64,000 bases of DNA from Calliopum simillimum (taxonomy: Eukaryota; Arthropoda; Insecta; Diptera; Lauxaniidae), in assembly GCA_951812925.1 (NCBI GenBank), contig OX638370.1, positions 103,988,897-104,052,896 on the forward strand, in the 5' to 3' direction. The position numbers and the translations under genes are program-made. The notes beneath the pieces are model-generated. The model worked only from the letters and a program-made list of their open reading frames with translations. It was not told where the DNA came from and ran no database searches. Positions 32,261 through 43,700 of this stretch are shown here, piece after piece. Positions within the stretch are counted from its first letter, which is position 1, and each line of letters begins with the position of its first letter.

Positions 32261-33365
32261 CGCGCTTCAAACGGCTTTTTTCCGGTAGACTGCGGTAAGC
32301 TTCATAACGCTTACATCCTACGATATGCAATGTTAAAATGAAATAATTCTTCTAACGAAGCGGAAGCGTATATATGTATGTATTTGAAAAAAAAGCACTT
32401 CATAAAGCCTTTTGAAGCGCTCATTTCCCCGTGGGGGAATTTTTTTTGTTCTTAATTATATATCAAAATGTTTTGAAAATGTTTTTTAATAAACTTAAAA
32501 AATGCTTATGAAATGTTTATGTAAAAACTTAAAAAACAATTTAAAATATGTTTGAAAACCTTTGAAAAAATATTGTGTAAAAACATTTACAATAAGCTTT
32601 TTTCAAATATTTTTCGTAAGCTTTCTATGTAGGGTCTAATTTCGATAATTATAAAAAATAATTTCTAAACATTTTGTAAGTTAATTTGCAAACGAAATGT
32701 TTACTAAAATAAGCTTATAATAAGTTATTTTCCAAACGTTTTTGTTTGTTGGGCGATTTTTTATTCTTTTGTTTGTGTTAGTAAATAAGGAAAATTAGGA
32801 AATCAATGCTGGATTCTCAGAGGGATTATTTCGTTCGTGAGAAAATGCTGAAATACCAATTGCCCAATTGTTTCTCTAAACAAAGCTTTGGCCAAAGTTT
32901 TAATACAAAGTTTTGCATCAATTCGTAGAAAGAAAAAATCATCAGCTCTACATCAACCTAAACCTCGCAGCGCGCCTTCTGGTGTTGCAGGACTGATTCA
33001 CATTCCTATCGATACAACTAGGCCATACCATTAACATGGTGATGATATTTTTGCGTTTACTTATTTAATTTTTTACTAATTTCTTGATGCACTCCCAAAA
33101 TTAAAGACATCTGACTTTAAAATTAATAAAAAAGGCGTAGGTAGATAGGAGCAGAATCGCACTTCCTCAAATTAATCATCACTGCATTCTTGCACAAAAG
33201 GAGGAAAACGACACAGACAAAATTGTTGGTTTCAAAAACAGAAGTAAATCAGACGATGACAAAAACGACATTCAACTGCTGCGTTTTGGGGTTGTTTTGA
33301 AATCTATGTATGTATACATAGCTATTTATAGCGAAAAATTTTTCTTTATTAGGGTGTACGCTATT
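32261..33365. other. No gene recognised
   Basis: Very AT-rich. Around 32460-32750, AAGCTTT/AAAACATTT phrases recur irregularly in both orientations, suggesting a decayed palindromic element. Confidence 0.4.
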
Positions 33366-33799
33366 TACTAGGGCTGTGCAACGAGCCGAACTAGTTCGAT
33401 CAAACTCAAAACTCATGAGCTTTTCACACAATTTCAGTACCGAACTGAGTTCGTTTAGCTCAGCTCAACTCAGCTCAACTCAGTTCGTAAGTTCGTGAGT
33501 TTTGAGCTGATCGGTTGATCGATCATCGAATTCGTTGTGAGCTGATCGTTTGTTTGTTGAGCTAGTAAAATATGAGTTTTCTCGTTTGTTTGGTTATGTT
33601 CAGCGTGTTCGTTATGTGATGTATATGATTGCAATCAGCGTTGTAAGACTTGCGTAGAAATAATACTTAAGGTTTAAAATTATACACGAATATTAAACAA
33701 ATATTTTGCATAGTTGTTTTTTTGCTCTTAATTTGAAATTGTGAACTTAATAAAATTGAAAATAAAACTAAGACTTTTTGACAAATGATTTTGAATGAA

Positions 33800-35465
33800 A
33801 AAGTTAATTTTTTTAGGGCTGCCACCTGTTTTTTGTAATAAAATCAAAATTTTCTATCAATAAATTGCTAAAATCATCATTTTCTCTCTATAAATTGACA
33901 TCTTGGGTCCAAAACCGACGAAACAAAAATTTGGGGTTGCCATATCAGGGTTGAAAGACGTTTTTTTTGGAAAATTGCATTTCTTTGACAACTTTCTTTA
34001 TTAAAAGTTATGGAATCGACCCAAAAACCCATAGTAAATTTTTTGGGGCTGCCACCTGGTTTTTTTAACACGTTGAGTTACTTGTAGCGCTGTGCCACCA
34101 TACAAATTCAATATGTATGAAAAAATGTCGACTTTTAATAACTGTTGAATATTGATCTATAGGGGTATATTTATAATGAGTTTGTGGAAAGAGATTTGTG
34201 CTTATAAGTGTTATTTGTCCTATAAAATGGCGTGAAGTTTAAAGTATTGAAGTTTAAGTGTGTACCGCCGGCGGTTCACGTGGCACCTCACGGCGGACAT
34301 TTTGCTTGTATGGTGGCACTCAACGTGTCCAAAACCGACGAAACAAAAATTTGGGGTTGCCATATCAGGGTTGAAAGACGTTTTTTTGGAAAATTGCATT
34401 TCTTTGTCAACTTTCTTTATTGAAAGTTATGGAATCGACCCAATAACCCATAATAAATTTTTTGGGACTGCCACCTGGTTTTTTTAATAACATCAAAATT
34501 TTCTTTCAATAAATTGCTAAAATCATCATTTTCTCTCTATAAATTGACATATTGGGTCCAAAAACGATGAAACAAAAATTTAGGGTTGCCATATCAGGGT
34601 TGCCAAACATTTTTTTGGAAAATTGCATTCCTCTGTCAACTTTCTTTGTTGGTAGTTATAGAATCGACCCAATAACCCATAATAAATTTTTTGGGACTGC
34701 CACCTGGTTTTTTTAATAACATCAAAATTTTCTTTCAATAAATTGCTAAAATCATCATTTTCTCTCTATAAATTGACATATTGGGTCCAAAAACGACGAA
34801 ACAAAAATTTAGGGTTGCCATATCAGGGTTGCCAGACGTTTTTTTGGAAAATTGCATTTCTTTTTCAATTTTCTTTATTGAAAAAATATAGAATCGACCC
34901 AAAAACCCACATTAATTTCTTTGGGCGTTATTTCCTAACGCCAATTTTTTTGGGGTTGCCACCTGGTTTTTTCAATAAAATCAAAATTTTTTTTCAATAA
35001 ATTGCTAAAATCATAATTGTTTTCTCTATAAATTGACATCTTGGGTCTAAAAACAATAAAAAAAGTTAACAACCAAATGCAATTTTGCGAAAAAAAGTCA
35101 GGCAACCTTAATATGGCAACCTTTAATTTTTCTTTCGTTATTTTTGGACCCAAGATGTCAATTTATAGAGAGCAAATGATGATTTTTGCAATTTATTCCA
35201 AGAAAATTTTGATTTTATTAAAAAAACCAGGTCGCAACCCCAAAAAATTTACTATGGGTTTTTGGGTCGATTCTATAACTTTCAATAAAGAAAGTTGACA
35301 ATGAAATGCAATTTTCCAAAAAAACGTCTGGCAACCCTGATATGGAAACCCTAAATTTTTGTTTCGTCGTTTTTGAACCCAAGATGTCATAGAGAGAAAA
35401 TGATGATTTAAGCAATTTATTGATAGAAAATTTTGATTTTATTAAAAGAAACAGGTGGCAACCCT
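33800..35465. repeat. About 230-bp repeat units, direct then inverted
   Basis: Units share AAATTGACAT[CA]TTGGGTCC, AAACAAAAATTT[GA]GGGTTGCC, GGAAAATTGCATT, ATGGAATCGACCCA[AC] and a GGGCTGCCACCTGG box. The first box starts near 33892, 34541, 34771 and 35031 in direct orientation. Inverted copies lie at about 35150-35175 and 35378-35392, so the array turns round near 35040-35100. The 34541 to 34771 step is 229-230 bp. Open frames across it are repeat translations. Confidence 0.8.
34069..34327. mobile_element. Nested MITE, 259 bp
   Basis: CACGTTGAGT at 34069 and ACTCAACGTG ending at 34327 are perfect 10-bp inverted ends. The inner parts TGTGCCACCATACAA and TTGTATGGTGGCA also pair. It interrupts one 230-bp unit of the array. 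Target duplication is unclear. Confidence 0.65.
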
Positions 35466-35943
35466 AAAAAAATATGTTGGATTTTTTTAAAGTTTATCTA
35501 AGCGGTTAAAGGCTAAAATTTAATTTTTTTTTTTTGAAATGTATGGTTTAAGCAAATTGCTTCTGCTGTGTACAGCGAAGAGCCGAAGTTCAAACAAAAA
35601 ACAACTATGCAAAATATTTGTTTAATATTCGTGTATAATATTAAACCTTTAACTTATCCCAATTCTTACACATTTTTTGCAACGCTGATTGCAACTTGCA
35701 ATCATATTCAACGCATATCGAACACGCTGAACGTAACCAAACAAACGAAAAAACTCATAACTAACGAGCTCAACAAACAAACGATCAGCTCACAATGAAT
35801 TCGCTGATCGATCAAACGATCAGCTCAAAACTCACGAACTTACGAACTGAGTTGAGCTGAGTTGAGCTGAGCTGATCGATCTTGTTCGTTGTGTGTGGCG
35901 AAAACTCGAACAGGTTCGATCAGCTCATTGCACAGCCCTAGTA

Positions 35944-36453
35944 ATCTGACGTTCTTGGAGTCATGAAAAATGTGCCGAATGTGGAAATGACATTTTTATA
36001 TGCAACTTCTGTACCAAATGGACTATATGGTCCATATTACACTACACTTTTTTTTTATCTTCATTTTGAGTATTTTCAGTTTTTTAATTTTTGTTCTTTA
36101 TCCTGATGAGATATTTATCTAAAAGTGAATCAGAATAAAGGTAAATTGTTTCCTTTATTGAATGATATAAAATTAATTGTTTTGTTTTATGTATTTTGGG
36201 TTTTATTTAAAAAAGAAAGATGGGTGGTCAATATTTCCCTCCCTTACCCTATATACAGTTTTTTAAAATCCTTAGTACCTTATTTTAGTGAATGATATAA
36301 ATTCTAAATGAGGGAATTCGTCAGAAAATTTCATTCAGTAAAATCGTTCATGAACGAAAAAAATCGTCCGTGAACGAAAAAATCGTTCGATAGTCAAATT
36401 CATTCAGTTACTATCTATCGATAGTCGAAATCATTCGATAGTTCCCATCACTA
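35944..36453. other. Probable end of a TE next to the NUMT
   Basis: The right part (36330-36453) repeats GTTCATGAACGAAAAAA and TCGTCCGTGAACGAAAAA, then CGATAGT words, and ends TTCCCATCACTA. GTTTTGAATAAT of the mitochondrial fragment starts right after. TAGTGATGGGAA-like ends are seen in several DNA transposons. The left part has no recognised content. Confidence 0.4.
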
Positions 36454-36458
36454 GTTTT

Positions 36459-36960
36459 GAATAATATGATTTATTTGAGAATAAACTTTTAATGAATTAT
36501 ATAAATTTTGCCCTCCAAAAAACTGTGATCAACCTTGATCAAAAGATTTTATTACATAACGTCCAACTAATACAGGTCTATAATTTACACCATAAGTAGA
36601 AATTTAAGGTATAAATCATAGAGACCCTCTGAAAAAAGAAACAAAATAATTATTCAAAGATTTATTAACAAAATATAAAGAAACATTAGAAATTAAATAG
36701 CCAGTAATACCTCCAACAATACAAACTATTAAAGTTAATGTCTTTAAATAAAAAGATAAACAAATTATTACTGGGGTAGGAAAAATTAATATACTCCCCC
36801 CTAAAATTCTTATAATTAATAACCCAAGTATATCCTTTAGTATAACTCAACCTTCATCATTAAGAAAATTTAAAGACCCACAATTTAAATCACGAGTTAT
36901 TTTATGAATTCTAAAGCCCCCTATTAACTGAATGTCTTGAGAAAGTCTCCAAACAAAGCT
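36459..36960 (-). pseudogene. NUMT: nuclear copy of mitochondrial ND5 (C-terminal part), copy 1
   Basis: On the minus strand, with the invertebrate mitochondrial code, the sequence reads almost continuously as the C-terminal third of NADH dehydrogenase subunit 5: TRDLNCGSLNFLNDEGW, LIFPTPVMICLSFYLK, CIVGGITGYLISNVSLYF, SLWFMP, ISTYGVNY, KSFDQGWSQFFGGQN, NHIIQN. The Trp residues in FLNDEGW, SLW and FDQGW are TGA and several Met are ATA, which is the mitochondrial signature. One stop (TAA after WFMP) breaks it even in that code. It is non-functional in the nucleus. Beyond about 36905-36960 the identity is weaker. Confidence 0.88.
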
Positions 36961-37317
36961 AGACACAAACCGAATCTTTCTTGGTGTTGACGCAAACCAT
37001 TAAAACCATATAAAAAAGCCGATGACGAAACCGAATGCATAAATTTCACAATTTTAGCATTGCCACAACCCAATGCAAATTTAAAAGTTTTCCGGACACC
37101 CTGTGTGTCCCTTTTTCTAAAAGCTTTGCATAAGTTATTTTGTTTTTATGTTCACTAAATTCAAATACCACAAATAAACAAGCTCTTTTGCTTTGATTGG
37201 CCTCCGCTAGGTATCGCATGGCATCTTTTTTTGTAAAGTTTATTCTTGCCTCAAACCTTAATAGATATTTGAAAATAATTTACGATATTCTGATATCGTA
37301 TTCCGCATGGGATATTT
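36961..37317. other. Spacer within NUMT cluster
   Basis: No mitochondrial reading and no gene recognised. GGACACCCTGTGTGTCC forms a short palindrome near 37095. Confidence 0.4.
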
Positions 37318-37379
37318 TATGTTGTTGGAGGTATTACTGGGTATTTAATTCCTAATGTTTCTTTTATATTTTGTTAATA
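37318..37379 (+). pseudogene. NUMT: short ND5 fragment, opposite orientation
   Basis: GTTGTTGGAGGTATTACTGG followed by GTATTTAATTCCTAATGTTT and TTTATATTTTGTTAATAA matches the minus-strand reading of copy 1 near 36670-36725 (the VGGITGYL segment), but here on the plus strand. About 60 bp, a few differences. Confidence 0.75.
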
Positions 37380-37795
37380 ACTTTTAATATGTATTTGCAG
37401 AAATAATTCAAAGTGAATTTTGAAGATCAACCCCAGTACTTAAAAAAGCCATACTGAGCTTAACGGTTTAAAATTAAATTACCTTGTGATATATCTTCAA
37501 AGATTGGGAAAAAATTAATTTTTTCAACTTTAAGGTTCGGATATAACAAAATCCAGACATGATAGGGAATTTCTGTGAAAAGATTGAGATTCAACATTGA
37601 AATTTACATTGGCTAATAGCTAATGGAAGAAAATGTAAAAAATTATACATCTAATCTACATTTCTACTAAGTTTAAAATTACTGGACATTATTTTGGGAA
37701 ATTTTTAAGGAATTTGCCTTTTTTCATGGCAACACTTATTTCTTTGTATTTTAAGTGCAGTCACATAAAAGTAATTAAATAAATCTTTAATGCAT
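37380..37795. other. Spacer between NUMT fragments
   Basis: AT-rich and unassigned. It carries no recognisable ND5 sequence. Confidence 0.4.
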
Positions 37796-37986
37796 TGTTT
37801 TGAATAATATGATTTATTTGAGAATAAACTTTTTATGAATTTTGTCCTCCAAAAAACTCTGATCAACCTTGATCAAAAGATTTTATTAGATAATCTCCAA
37901 CTAATATAGGTCTATAATTTACACCATAAGTAGAAATATAAGGTATAAATCATATAGACCCTCTGAAAAAAGAAACAAAATAATTA
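37796..37986 (-). pseudogene. NUMT: ND5 copy 2
   Basis: It repeats 36459-36655 with about 10-15 percent difference by eye. It starts at the same base as copy 1 (GTTTTGAATAATATGATTTA). It lacks the stop after WFMP (YISTYG instead) and reads LVGDYLMKSFDQGW, but has a small deletion of about 9 bp after FGGQN. It ends where AAAATAATTA meets CATATG at 37986. Identical left breakpoints suggest one insertion that was later duplicated. Confidence 0.85.
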
Positions 37987-38418
37987 CATATGTATATTTT
38001 TTAATATTTCCTGCTAAATAGTTGAAAAAGTGGATATTTTAGAAATTATGTACAAGACGCACGAAATTAGACCTCATCTTCGTTTTAAAAAATTGTTATT
38101 GAATGGTCATCTTCAATTTGTGAGAGTACAACAACTCTTGTCTTATTCTTCTCACTTTTACACTGCCTTTGGTAGATACCATACACAACTTTGCATTAAG
38201 TTTCATAACGATATAGCATGTTTATGATTATTTTGTATTAGGGGTGCAACACCACATGATTCAATCCCCCTACTTTGTGCCTTCAACTACTACTTTGCCT
38301 CTTCAAAGGATCATAATTTACATTTTGACAATCTCTGAACTTTTCAGGGCAAGATACAATTATTGTAATTGAATCATGCCCTTAAAAGTTTAAAGATTGT
38401 CAAAATGAGAGTTTAATA
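37987..38418. other. No gene; small inverted repeat
   Basis: A 95-bp inverted repeat at about 38313-38408 pairs CATTTTGACAATCTCTGAAC with GTTTAAAGATTGTCAAAATG. Upstream, GGGGTGCAACACC near 38241 resembles the G-rich box of the tandem arrays elsewhere in the window. Confidence 0.45.
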
Positions 38419-39009
38419 GGGCTATTCTGGCTAAGACAGCAGAAAGTCTTTCTGAATACATGTCAGAATTACTTTCTAAGATTCCCGAAGACATTCGGTA
38501 TTCTGGCGCAGAAATCTTTTAGAAAAAGCTCATAAATTCACCACATAAAAGCTTTCGAGGTGAACTTGTCAAATTGTGCAAACTAACATGGTTGAATTGC
38601 TCTGGTTGCAGCGATAACAAATGCTGCTTCTTCTTAAACTACGAAAATGTCAAAATTCTTTGTTTTGATTATAGACTTTTGACAGATAGCAAGGCAAGAT
38701 GCCGGGTTACATTTTTTATTTTGACATGCAAAATAAGTTCTTCCTGCGCGCCGCCATATAATATTGTGCAGAAATTGTTGCTATATGTTTTTACACAAAC
38801 TTTTCTTTTCTTTTGTAACTATTAGAACAAATATTAAATCAAAATAGTTATAATTTTGTTTTTCCCTTTATCATTATCACTCATACAAACAAAAATTTAA
38901 CAACTGCCAAATCTTAGGCAACAATTTTACTTTAAAAACTGTTGTTGTTTTTTTATATTTTTTTTTGCACAAATAGGGCTCTCAAAATTAATTACAACAA
39001 CAGCAACAG

Positions 39010-39965
39010 AAAGTTCTGGTCAAATCTACTTTCGGAGATATAGCCATCGGAAGATCGGGATATAGCTTTTATGAAACCCAGTAAAAGTTCAGAATCCCTT
39101 AATGGATTTTAATAATATTGGTGTCATATGAAAGGTATTTTAACTGGCTATAAAAACGATGTGCAAAAGTTTTAAATCCGAGTCATGGTTTTGGAGATAT
39201 GGCGAATTTTCAAAAATTTTTACCAGTTTTTTTGTTTTTAATGCACTATTTTTCCAGAAATGTCTTATTAACAAAAACGGCATATGAAAGGTAATTTAAT
39301 AAGCTACAATACTGAGCACAACATTTTCTAAATCTTGTTCGTAGTTTTCGAGATATTACGATTTCTCTGAAATTTGGGCCGATTTTTTTTCCCACAGTAA
39401 TTTGGGTAGGAGTAGGAGTAAGTGGGCGGCTTCGGCCGCAGCTCCGGATTTAAAACTCCCAGAAATCCAATACCGGCTTCACGGCGGTCTTCGGCCGCGA
39501 ATCAGTCTAAAATATATCCATCAAATAGTTTGCTAGCAAAATTCCAAATTTCCGTTGTTGTTGTTCATGAAAATTTCTTTGGTTTACTTTTTTTTGTTTT
39601 CCTATAAAAAAATGTGCTAATGAAGGAAATGAGGTATAAATTGCATATCAAATCAAATGAAATTGATTAGGGTTTCATAATTTGTTACAAAAACTATAGG
39701 TTAATAAGAAATTTTTTGGAAAAATAGTGCTTTAAAAATAAAAAACTGGTCAAAATTTTTGAAAATACGCCATATCTCGAAAATGTTGACTCGGATTTAA
39801 AATTTTTGTAAAACAGTTTTGTAGTGTGTTAAAATACCTTTCATATGCCACCAATATTATCAAAATCCAGCCAGGGGTTCCGAACTTATATCGGTTTTTA
39901 TTAAAGCTATATCCCGATCTTTCGATGGCTATCTCTCCGAAAGTAGATCCGACCAGACATTTTTG
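39010..39965. repeat. Inverted-repeat (foldback-like) element, copy 2
   Basis: TTCTGGTCAAATCTACTTTC (39014) pairs with GAAAGTAGATCCGACCAGA (39939). GGAGATATAGCCATCGG near 39034 pairs with the diverged complement near 39922, and the CATATGAAAGGTATTTTAA segment near 39125 with TTAAAATACCTTTCATATG near 39829. It is related to copies at 1118-1993 and 49834-50593. A GC-rich module (39395-39545) is inserted near the centre. Confidence 0.72.
39395..39545 (+). repeat. GC-rich 145-bp module (GGCGGC[CT]TTCGGCCGC type)
   Basis: GGGCGGCTTCGGCCGCAGCT, then AATCCAATACCGGCTTC, GGCGGTCTTCGGCCGCG, AATCAGTCTA[AT]AATATATCC and AGTTTGCTAGC. The same order is found on the minus strand in two tandem units at 62941-63190. 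It stands out as GC-rich in AT-rich surroundings. Confidence 0.75.
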
Positions 39966-40333
39966 ATTATATTTTCTTTCTTAAAATTAAAAGTTTAATA
40001 AGCCAAATTAGGTTTAAAAAGAAAATATTAACAGTCGATAATCTAACATTAAGCCCAGCTGTTTTATGATAAAAAATTATAAACAAGCAATAAAATAAAA
40101 TTTTTCATAATTCTGCACTTTTCACATAATAAAAACCTGACAGCAAGCAACTAATAGTTTTAAGATCGCTCTAAGATCTCATACGTAGCAGGTATTAAAA
40201 GTCGTGTTCATAAAGACGGAAAAGAGCTTTCGAAATGCTGCCAGAATACCAAAACATCTTCGTTGCTACTTTCGTAGCGATGAATACTGTGGTGAGCTGT
40301 TTGACAGCTCTAATACTGTCGCCAGAATAGCCC

Positions 40334-40938
40334 TATAAAACAAAACAGTGAAAATCAAATCTCTGAACCTTTTCGAAGTCAGTGTTTGTGTGAATTATTT
40401 GACATTTCATTATATCATGGTGTTAGTAAGAATAGTTCGAAAACAGGATGCCACCTGAATTTATTTCTTAAATTGTAATAGAACATCCAATTAACCCAAT
40501 AAAATGTACGGAGGATGAAAAAAAAACTTTCTGAAATTCCCTCAAATCAGACGAAACCCCATAATAGGGCATCTCGCGTAATACATTTTTATATGAAAAA
40601 AGTAATTTCAAAAGCGGCACGCTATTCTGGAAGTTTTTGAAATTTTTCGTTTTTTGTCTTATTACTGGCCATCAAGCTCGTCATTTTGGGGGTCCCTTCT
40701 TGAAAACAATTAACTTGGTAAATAACAGACAAACTAAGTAATACATATGTACTTTGGAGCGCTGAATCTGAATCAGAGGTCAAAATTGCTCATTAGGCCA
40801 GGTCAATGAAAAAATAATTGGAAAAACCGCCACTTATTTGAAATCTTACCTTGAGAGTATCCAGGAAACAACATTTTTTGTTGGACCACTCTAAAAACAG
40901 CCAATATCGTTGTGAAAGACTTCATTAAGCCTTTATAG
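40334..40938. other. No gene recognised
   Basis: AT-rich with no motif. Confidence 0.4.
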
Positions 40939-41664
40939 AGTAACTTCGGGTAATGTGATATAGGCGGGTAATGTGATACACCAGCATATCTCCTTAAATA
41001 AACAACTCTCGCAATGGTTTTTCTTTCAACACCACAGTAACAGAAAAAGAAACGTGCTGCAAGTTTATGAGCGCCCACCTTCGCTTATTTGCCTTCAGTG
41101 TGGTAAAATCGATTTAGCAGTTTATCAAAACTTTTTAGTGCACTTCTGGCACCAAAAATATTTGAAGCTCCACTTGCAATGCAAAATTTTTTGAACGATG
41201 GTCTTTTGAATCAAACCTAAAACGTATTACCTTGTTAACAAATTGTTGGTCCTATATTTTATTATAAAGTCCACAGTTTTTAAGAAAAATTAGCTAAAGC
41301 TTTGAAAAAGTGATTTGAGCAATGTTTATAACTACTTACCTGAAATGAAAGCTCCACGACTAAAGCAACTTTATAACACGATAGTCTTTTTGCCAAAAAT
41401 GCAATCTGTTGGTTCAAAATTTTCATATTTGATATAGTATATCACATTACCCGTCAATTTTCTTTTATAATTTTTTTTTGCCTTTTTTTCATTTTGTTGA
41501 AATAGCTTGAGATTGATTCACGCTAAAGAACTCCAAAATCATAAAATACTGCACGATGCATCAAGAAAACATAATATGTTACATAAAGTAGAAGTAGCTA
41601 GGGTTCTAAAATAACGTTTAATTTAGAAAATAAAAATGCCTTTATCACATTACCCGAATTTACT
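40939..41664. mobile_element. TIR element with doubled GGGTAATGTGAT ends
   Basis: The left end AGTAACTTCGGGTAATGTGA, then GCGGGTAATGTGAT. The right side has ATCACATTACCCGTC (about 41444) and ATCACATTACCCGAATTTAC (about 41644), ending at 41664. So each terminus carries the word GGGTAATGTGAT, with a second copy inside. A plus frame at 40973-41194 (73 codons, CLQCGKIDLAVYQNFLVHF) has a Cys pair but no recognised domain. Confidence 0.6.
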
Positions 41665-42099
41665 ATATCTGTAAAATTAAAAAAATTTTTTTGGAAGACT
41701 GTAATTTTATAAAGAAAAAAAAAATGGCATTTGGGGGGATACGAATTAGAGAAACTAGGTGCTACAAGTTGAATATGACCTCGGAGGTCCAAACAACATG
41801 TTGGCCTATTTAAGTCCTTTACAACGATATATCTTTATGGGAAAAAATAACATTTTGGCTGTTTTTAGAGTGGAGCGAAAAATGTTTTATGTGACGCTTA
41901 CCACCGGTTACGTTTCACTTGCATAACACATAACGTTAAGCATCAAACGTAAGCAACAAGCACATCACATTCAAATGAAACACAATCAAGAGTAATAACT
42001 TTACGATAGTGATTTTTAACTTTGTCCTACTTCGTGCTGGTTGTGTCATTGCTGTGTTTCAATGGCCTCAGTACGAAGCCCCCAGAGGAGAAAAGAACT
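41665..42099. other. No gene recognised
   Basis: No motif on either strand. Confidence 0.4.
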
Positions 42100-42830
42100 T
42101 TAAAACATAAAGGTCATATTATCGTTCCGTAGTGCTAACCCAATCTCCATTCTAAATTTCATAAATATTGATGCAGCGGTTTAGCCATTAGAGCGTTTTT
42201 TCCATTTAAGGGCGTTGCACCGCCCACTTTAAAACATTATGGTTCTTTAGCGTTAACCCCATCTCCATAACAAATTTCAGAAAATTCTATTCAATGGTGT
42301 GGCCGCAAGGGTGTTTTTTTTTCATAACAACATAATGATACAGGCCTGTTTCGAAATCCGTGTGATTTCAATTACTTTTCATTTAGGAGGCTTCTTGATG
42401 AAAACGATGAGTGGAACGATAAAAAGTATTAGAATCTCTTTTGTGAATAATTGCATTAACAAAAAGTAACCATTCGAGAAATATTCTTAAAAAACCGCAA
42501 AAAGTCGACAAATTCAATTTTTTCGATTATTTCCTCAACGGTTACCTTTTCGTTAATACAAATCAATATTATTTGTAGACCCTGTAATTCTCCACATAAA
42601 AAAATTTAATATTTTTTATCGTGTGACTTAACATTTCATCAAAAAGCTTCCGAAATGAAAAGTAATTGAAATCACATAGATTACGGAACAGGTCTGATAA
42701 TATTATCGTGCCTAAGTAAGTGCTAACCCTATCCTCATGCCAAATTTCATAAAATTCGATGCAGTGGCTTGCTGTGAGACCTTTTTATTTAAGGGCGTGG
42801 CATCGCGCACTTTGTAAAATTGTTTTTATT
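42100..42830. repeat. Tandem array of about 115-bp units, third unit split by a MITE
   Basis: Units share [GC]CTAACCC[AT]ATC[TC][CT]CAT, AAATTTCA[TG]AAA, ATTCGATGCAGTGG and AAGGGCGT[TG]GCA. They start near 42105, 42225 and (after the insertion) 42700. The MITE at 42341-42696 interrupts the third unit. It resembles the arrays at 49540, 57740 and 16780 in word order. Confidence 0.65.
42341..42696. mobile_element. Palindromic MITE, 356 bp
   Basis: CAGGCCTGTTTCGAAATCCG at 42341 is mirrored by CGGAACAGGTCTG ending at 42696. Next, GTGTGATTTCAATTACTTTT mirrors AAAAGTAATTGAAATCACAT. The arms are about 160 bp. No clear target duplication (ATAATGATA on the left, ATAATATTA on the right). Confidence 0.72.
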
Positions 42831-43329
42831 GCAGCAACGTTTAATGCATTGTCTGTTCTTCTTTCGATTAACCAAAGCGGGAAGCTTAACGTTCCTACTG
42901 GCTCACTTGGTTTTCTTTCCAACAGTTGGTTTGGTTTCATTGAAAAATCGGTCCACATTTTTGTAGGAAAGAGCAATTTTCGTAAAACTTATTATTTACG
43001 AGACATATTTCAGTCATCTTAAACTTTCCAAATGATTTTGCACTGAATAACTTTCTATGCGATAATTTCTGTTTCCTGAATTTTAGTATTTGTGTTAAAA
43101 AAAATGTATCAGGTCAATTAAACTGGACTGTACCTCCTAAACTATAATTTGTATGAGAACAACCCTCTCGACTTTTCTGAACTTAAATATTTTGGACCAA
43201 AATTTTTCTGTAGAATATTTAAAATTCTGCCCATAGATCTGAATTTGTGATCACATTTCCTAACTTTAACTTATACCAGCAGTTTCAAGTAAGCAGGGAG
43301 GAATTGGTTATGAGAATTATCTTTTGATG
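42831..43329. other. No gene recognised
   Basis: The plus ORF at 42759-43022 and its minus shadow show no domain. Confidence 0.35.
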
Positions 43330-43640
43330 GTATCAGATACGAAGCGATGACAAAGTTTTGTGGTGCCGTTTTAGCTCAAATTTTGCAATTTTGCGGTACT
43401 TTATGATGCCTGGCATTAAAAATGCGGAAGTATTTTACCCTAGCATTATTTGTTGTTATAATACAGTTTCGTGAAAATGCCGATTTTTGTAATTTTTTAA
43501 GAAAGACAGTTTTTTCAAAAAATTATCGCCTACAACGAACGTTTCAAATTGATAACACAGTGCAACAAATTGGGAGAAAAACTTTAGAATGTGTGTGTGC
43601 TCGTTTAAAAAGAATTTTCTAAATGCTAATAAGAACAAGG
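43330..43640 (+). repeat. Diverged relative of dispersed repeat X
   Basis: The region shares the order CATTATTTGTTGTTATAATACAG-like, GTTTCGTGAAAATG and ATTTTTGTAATTTTTTAAG with repeat X (18445, 29270), but identity is low. The 66-codon frame at 43422-43622 is probably not a gene. Confidence 0.35.
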
Positions 43641-43700
43641 ATTGGTCCTATAACATAACAAAATTTAAGCTAAATCGATGACATCAAACTTTTTCAAATG

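Larger units (their letters stand above)
33368..35941. mobile_element. 2.57-kb TIR composite element with TA duplication
   Basis: The ends are CTAGGGCTGTGCAA (33368) and TTGCACAGCCCTAG (to 35941). TA lies on both sides (33366-33367 and 35942-35943). Long outer arms pair about 33368-33750 with about 35575-35941 and are rich in short GAGCTGA/TCAGCTC words (CAGCTCAACTCAGCTCAACT near 33459). The middle holds an array of about 230-bp units in both orientations and a nested small MITE. No transposase is visible. A TA-targeting, Tc1/mariner-type non-autonomous element is likely. Confidence 0.82.
38419..40333. mobile_element. 1.9-kb TIR element with TA duplication
   Basis: GGGCTATTCTGG at 38419 and CCAGAATAGCCC ending at 40333 are perfect 12-bp inverted ends. 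TA flanks both (38417-38418 and 40334-40335). Subterminal parts also match (GAAAGCT/AGCTTTCG and ATTCTGGCGCAG/CTGCCAGAAT types). The core contains the inverted-repeat element at 39010-39965. No transposase is seen, so this is a Tc1/mariner-type non-autonomous carrier. Confidence 0.78.

Noticed and set aside
34232..35415. Several 63-85-codon frames in the 33-35 kb element
   Set aside because: Translations of the same 230-bp unit in direct and inverted orientation; not conserved as a protein.
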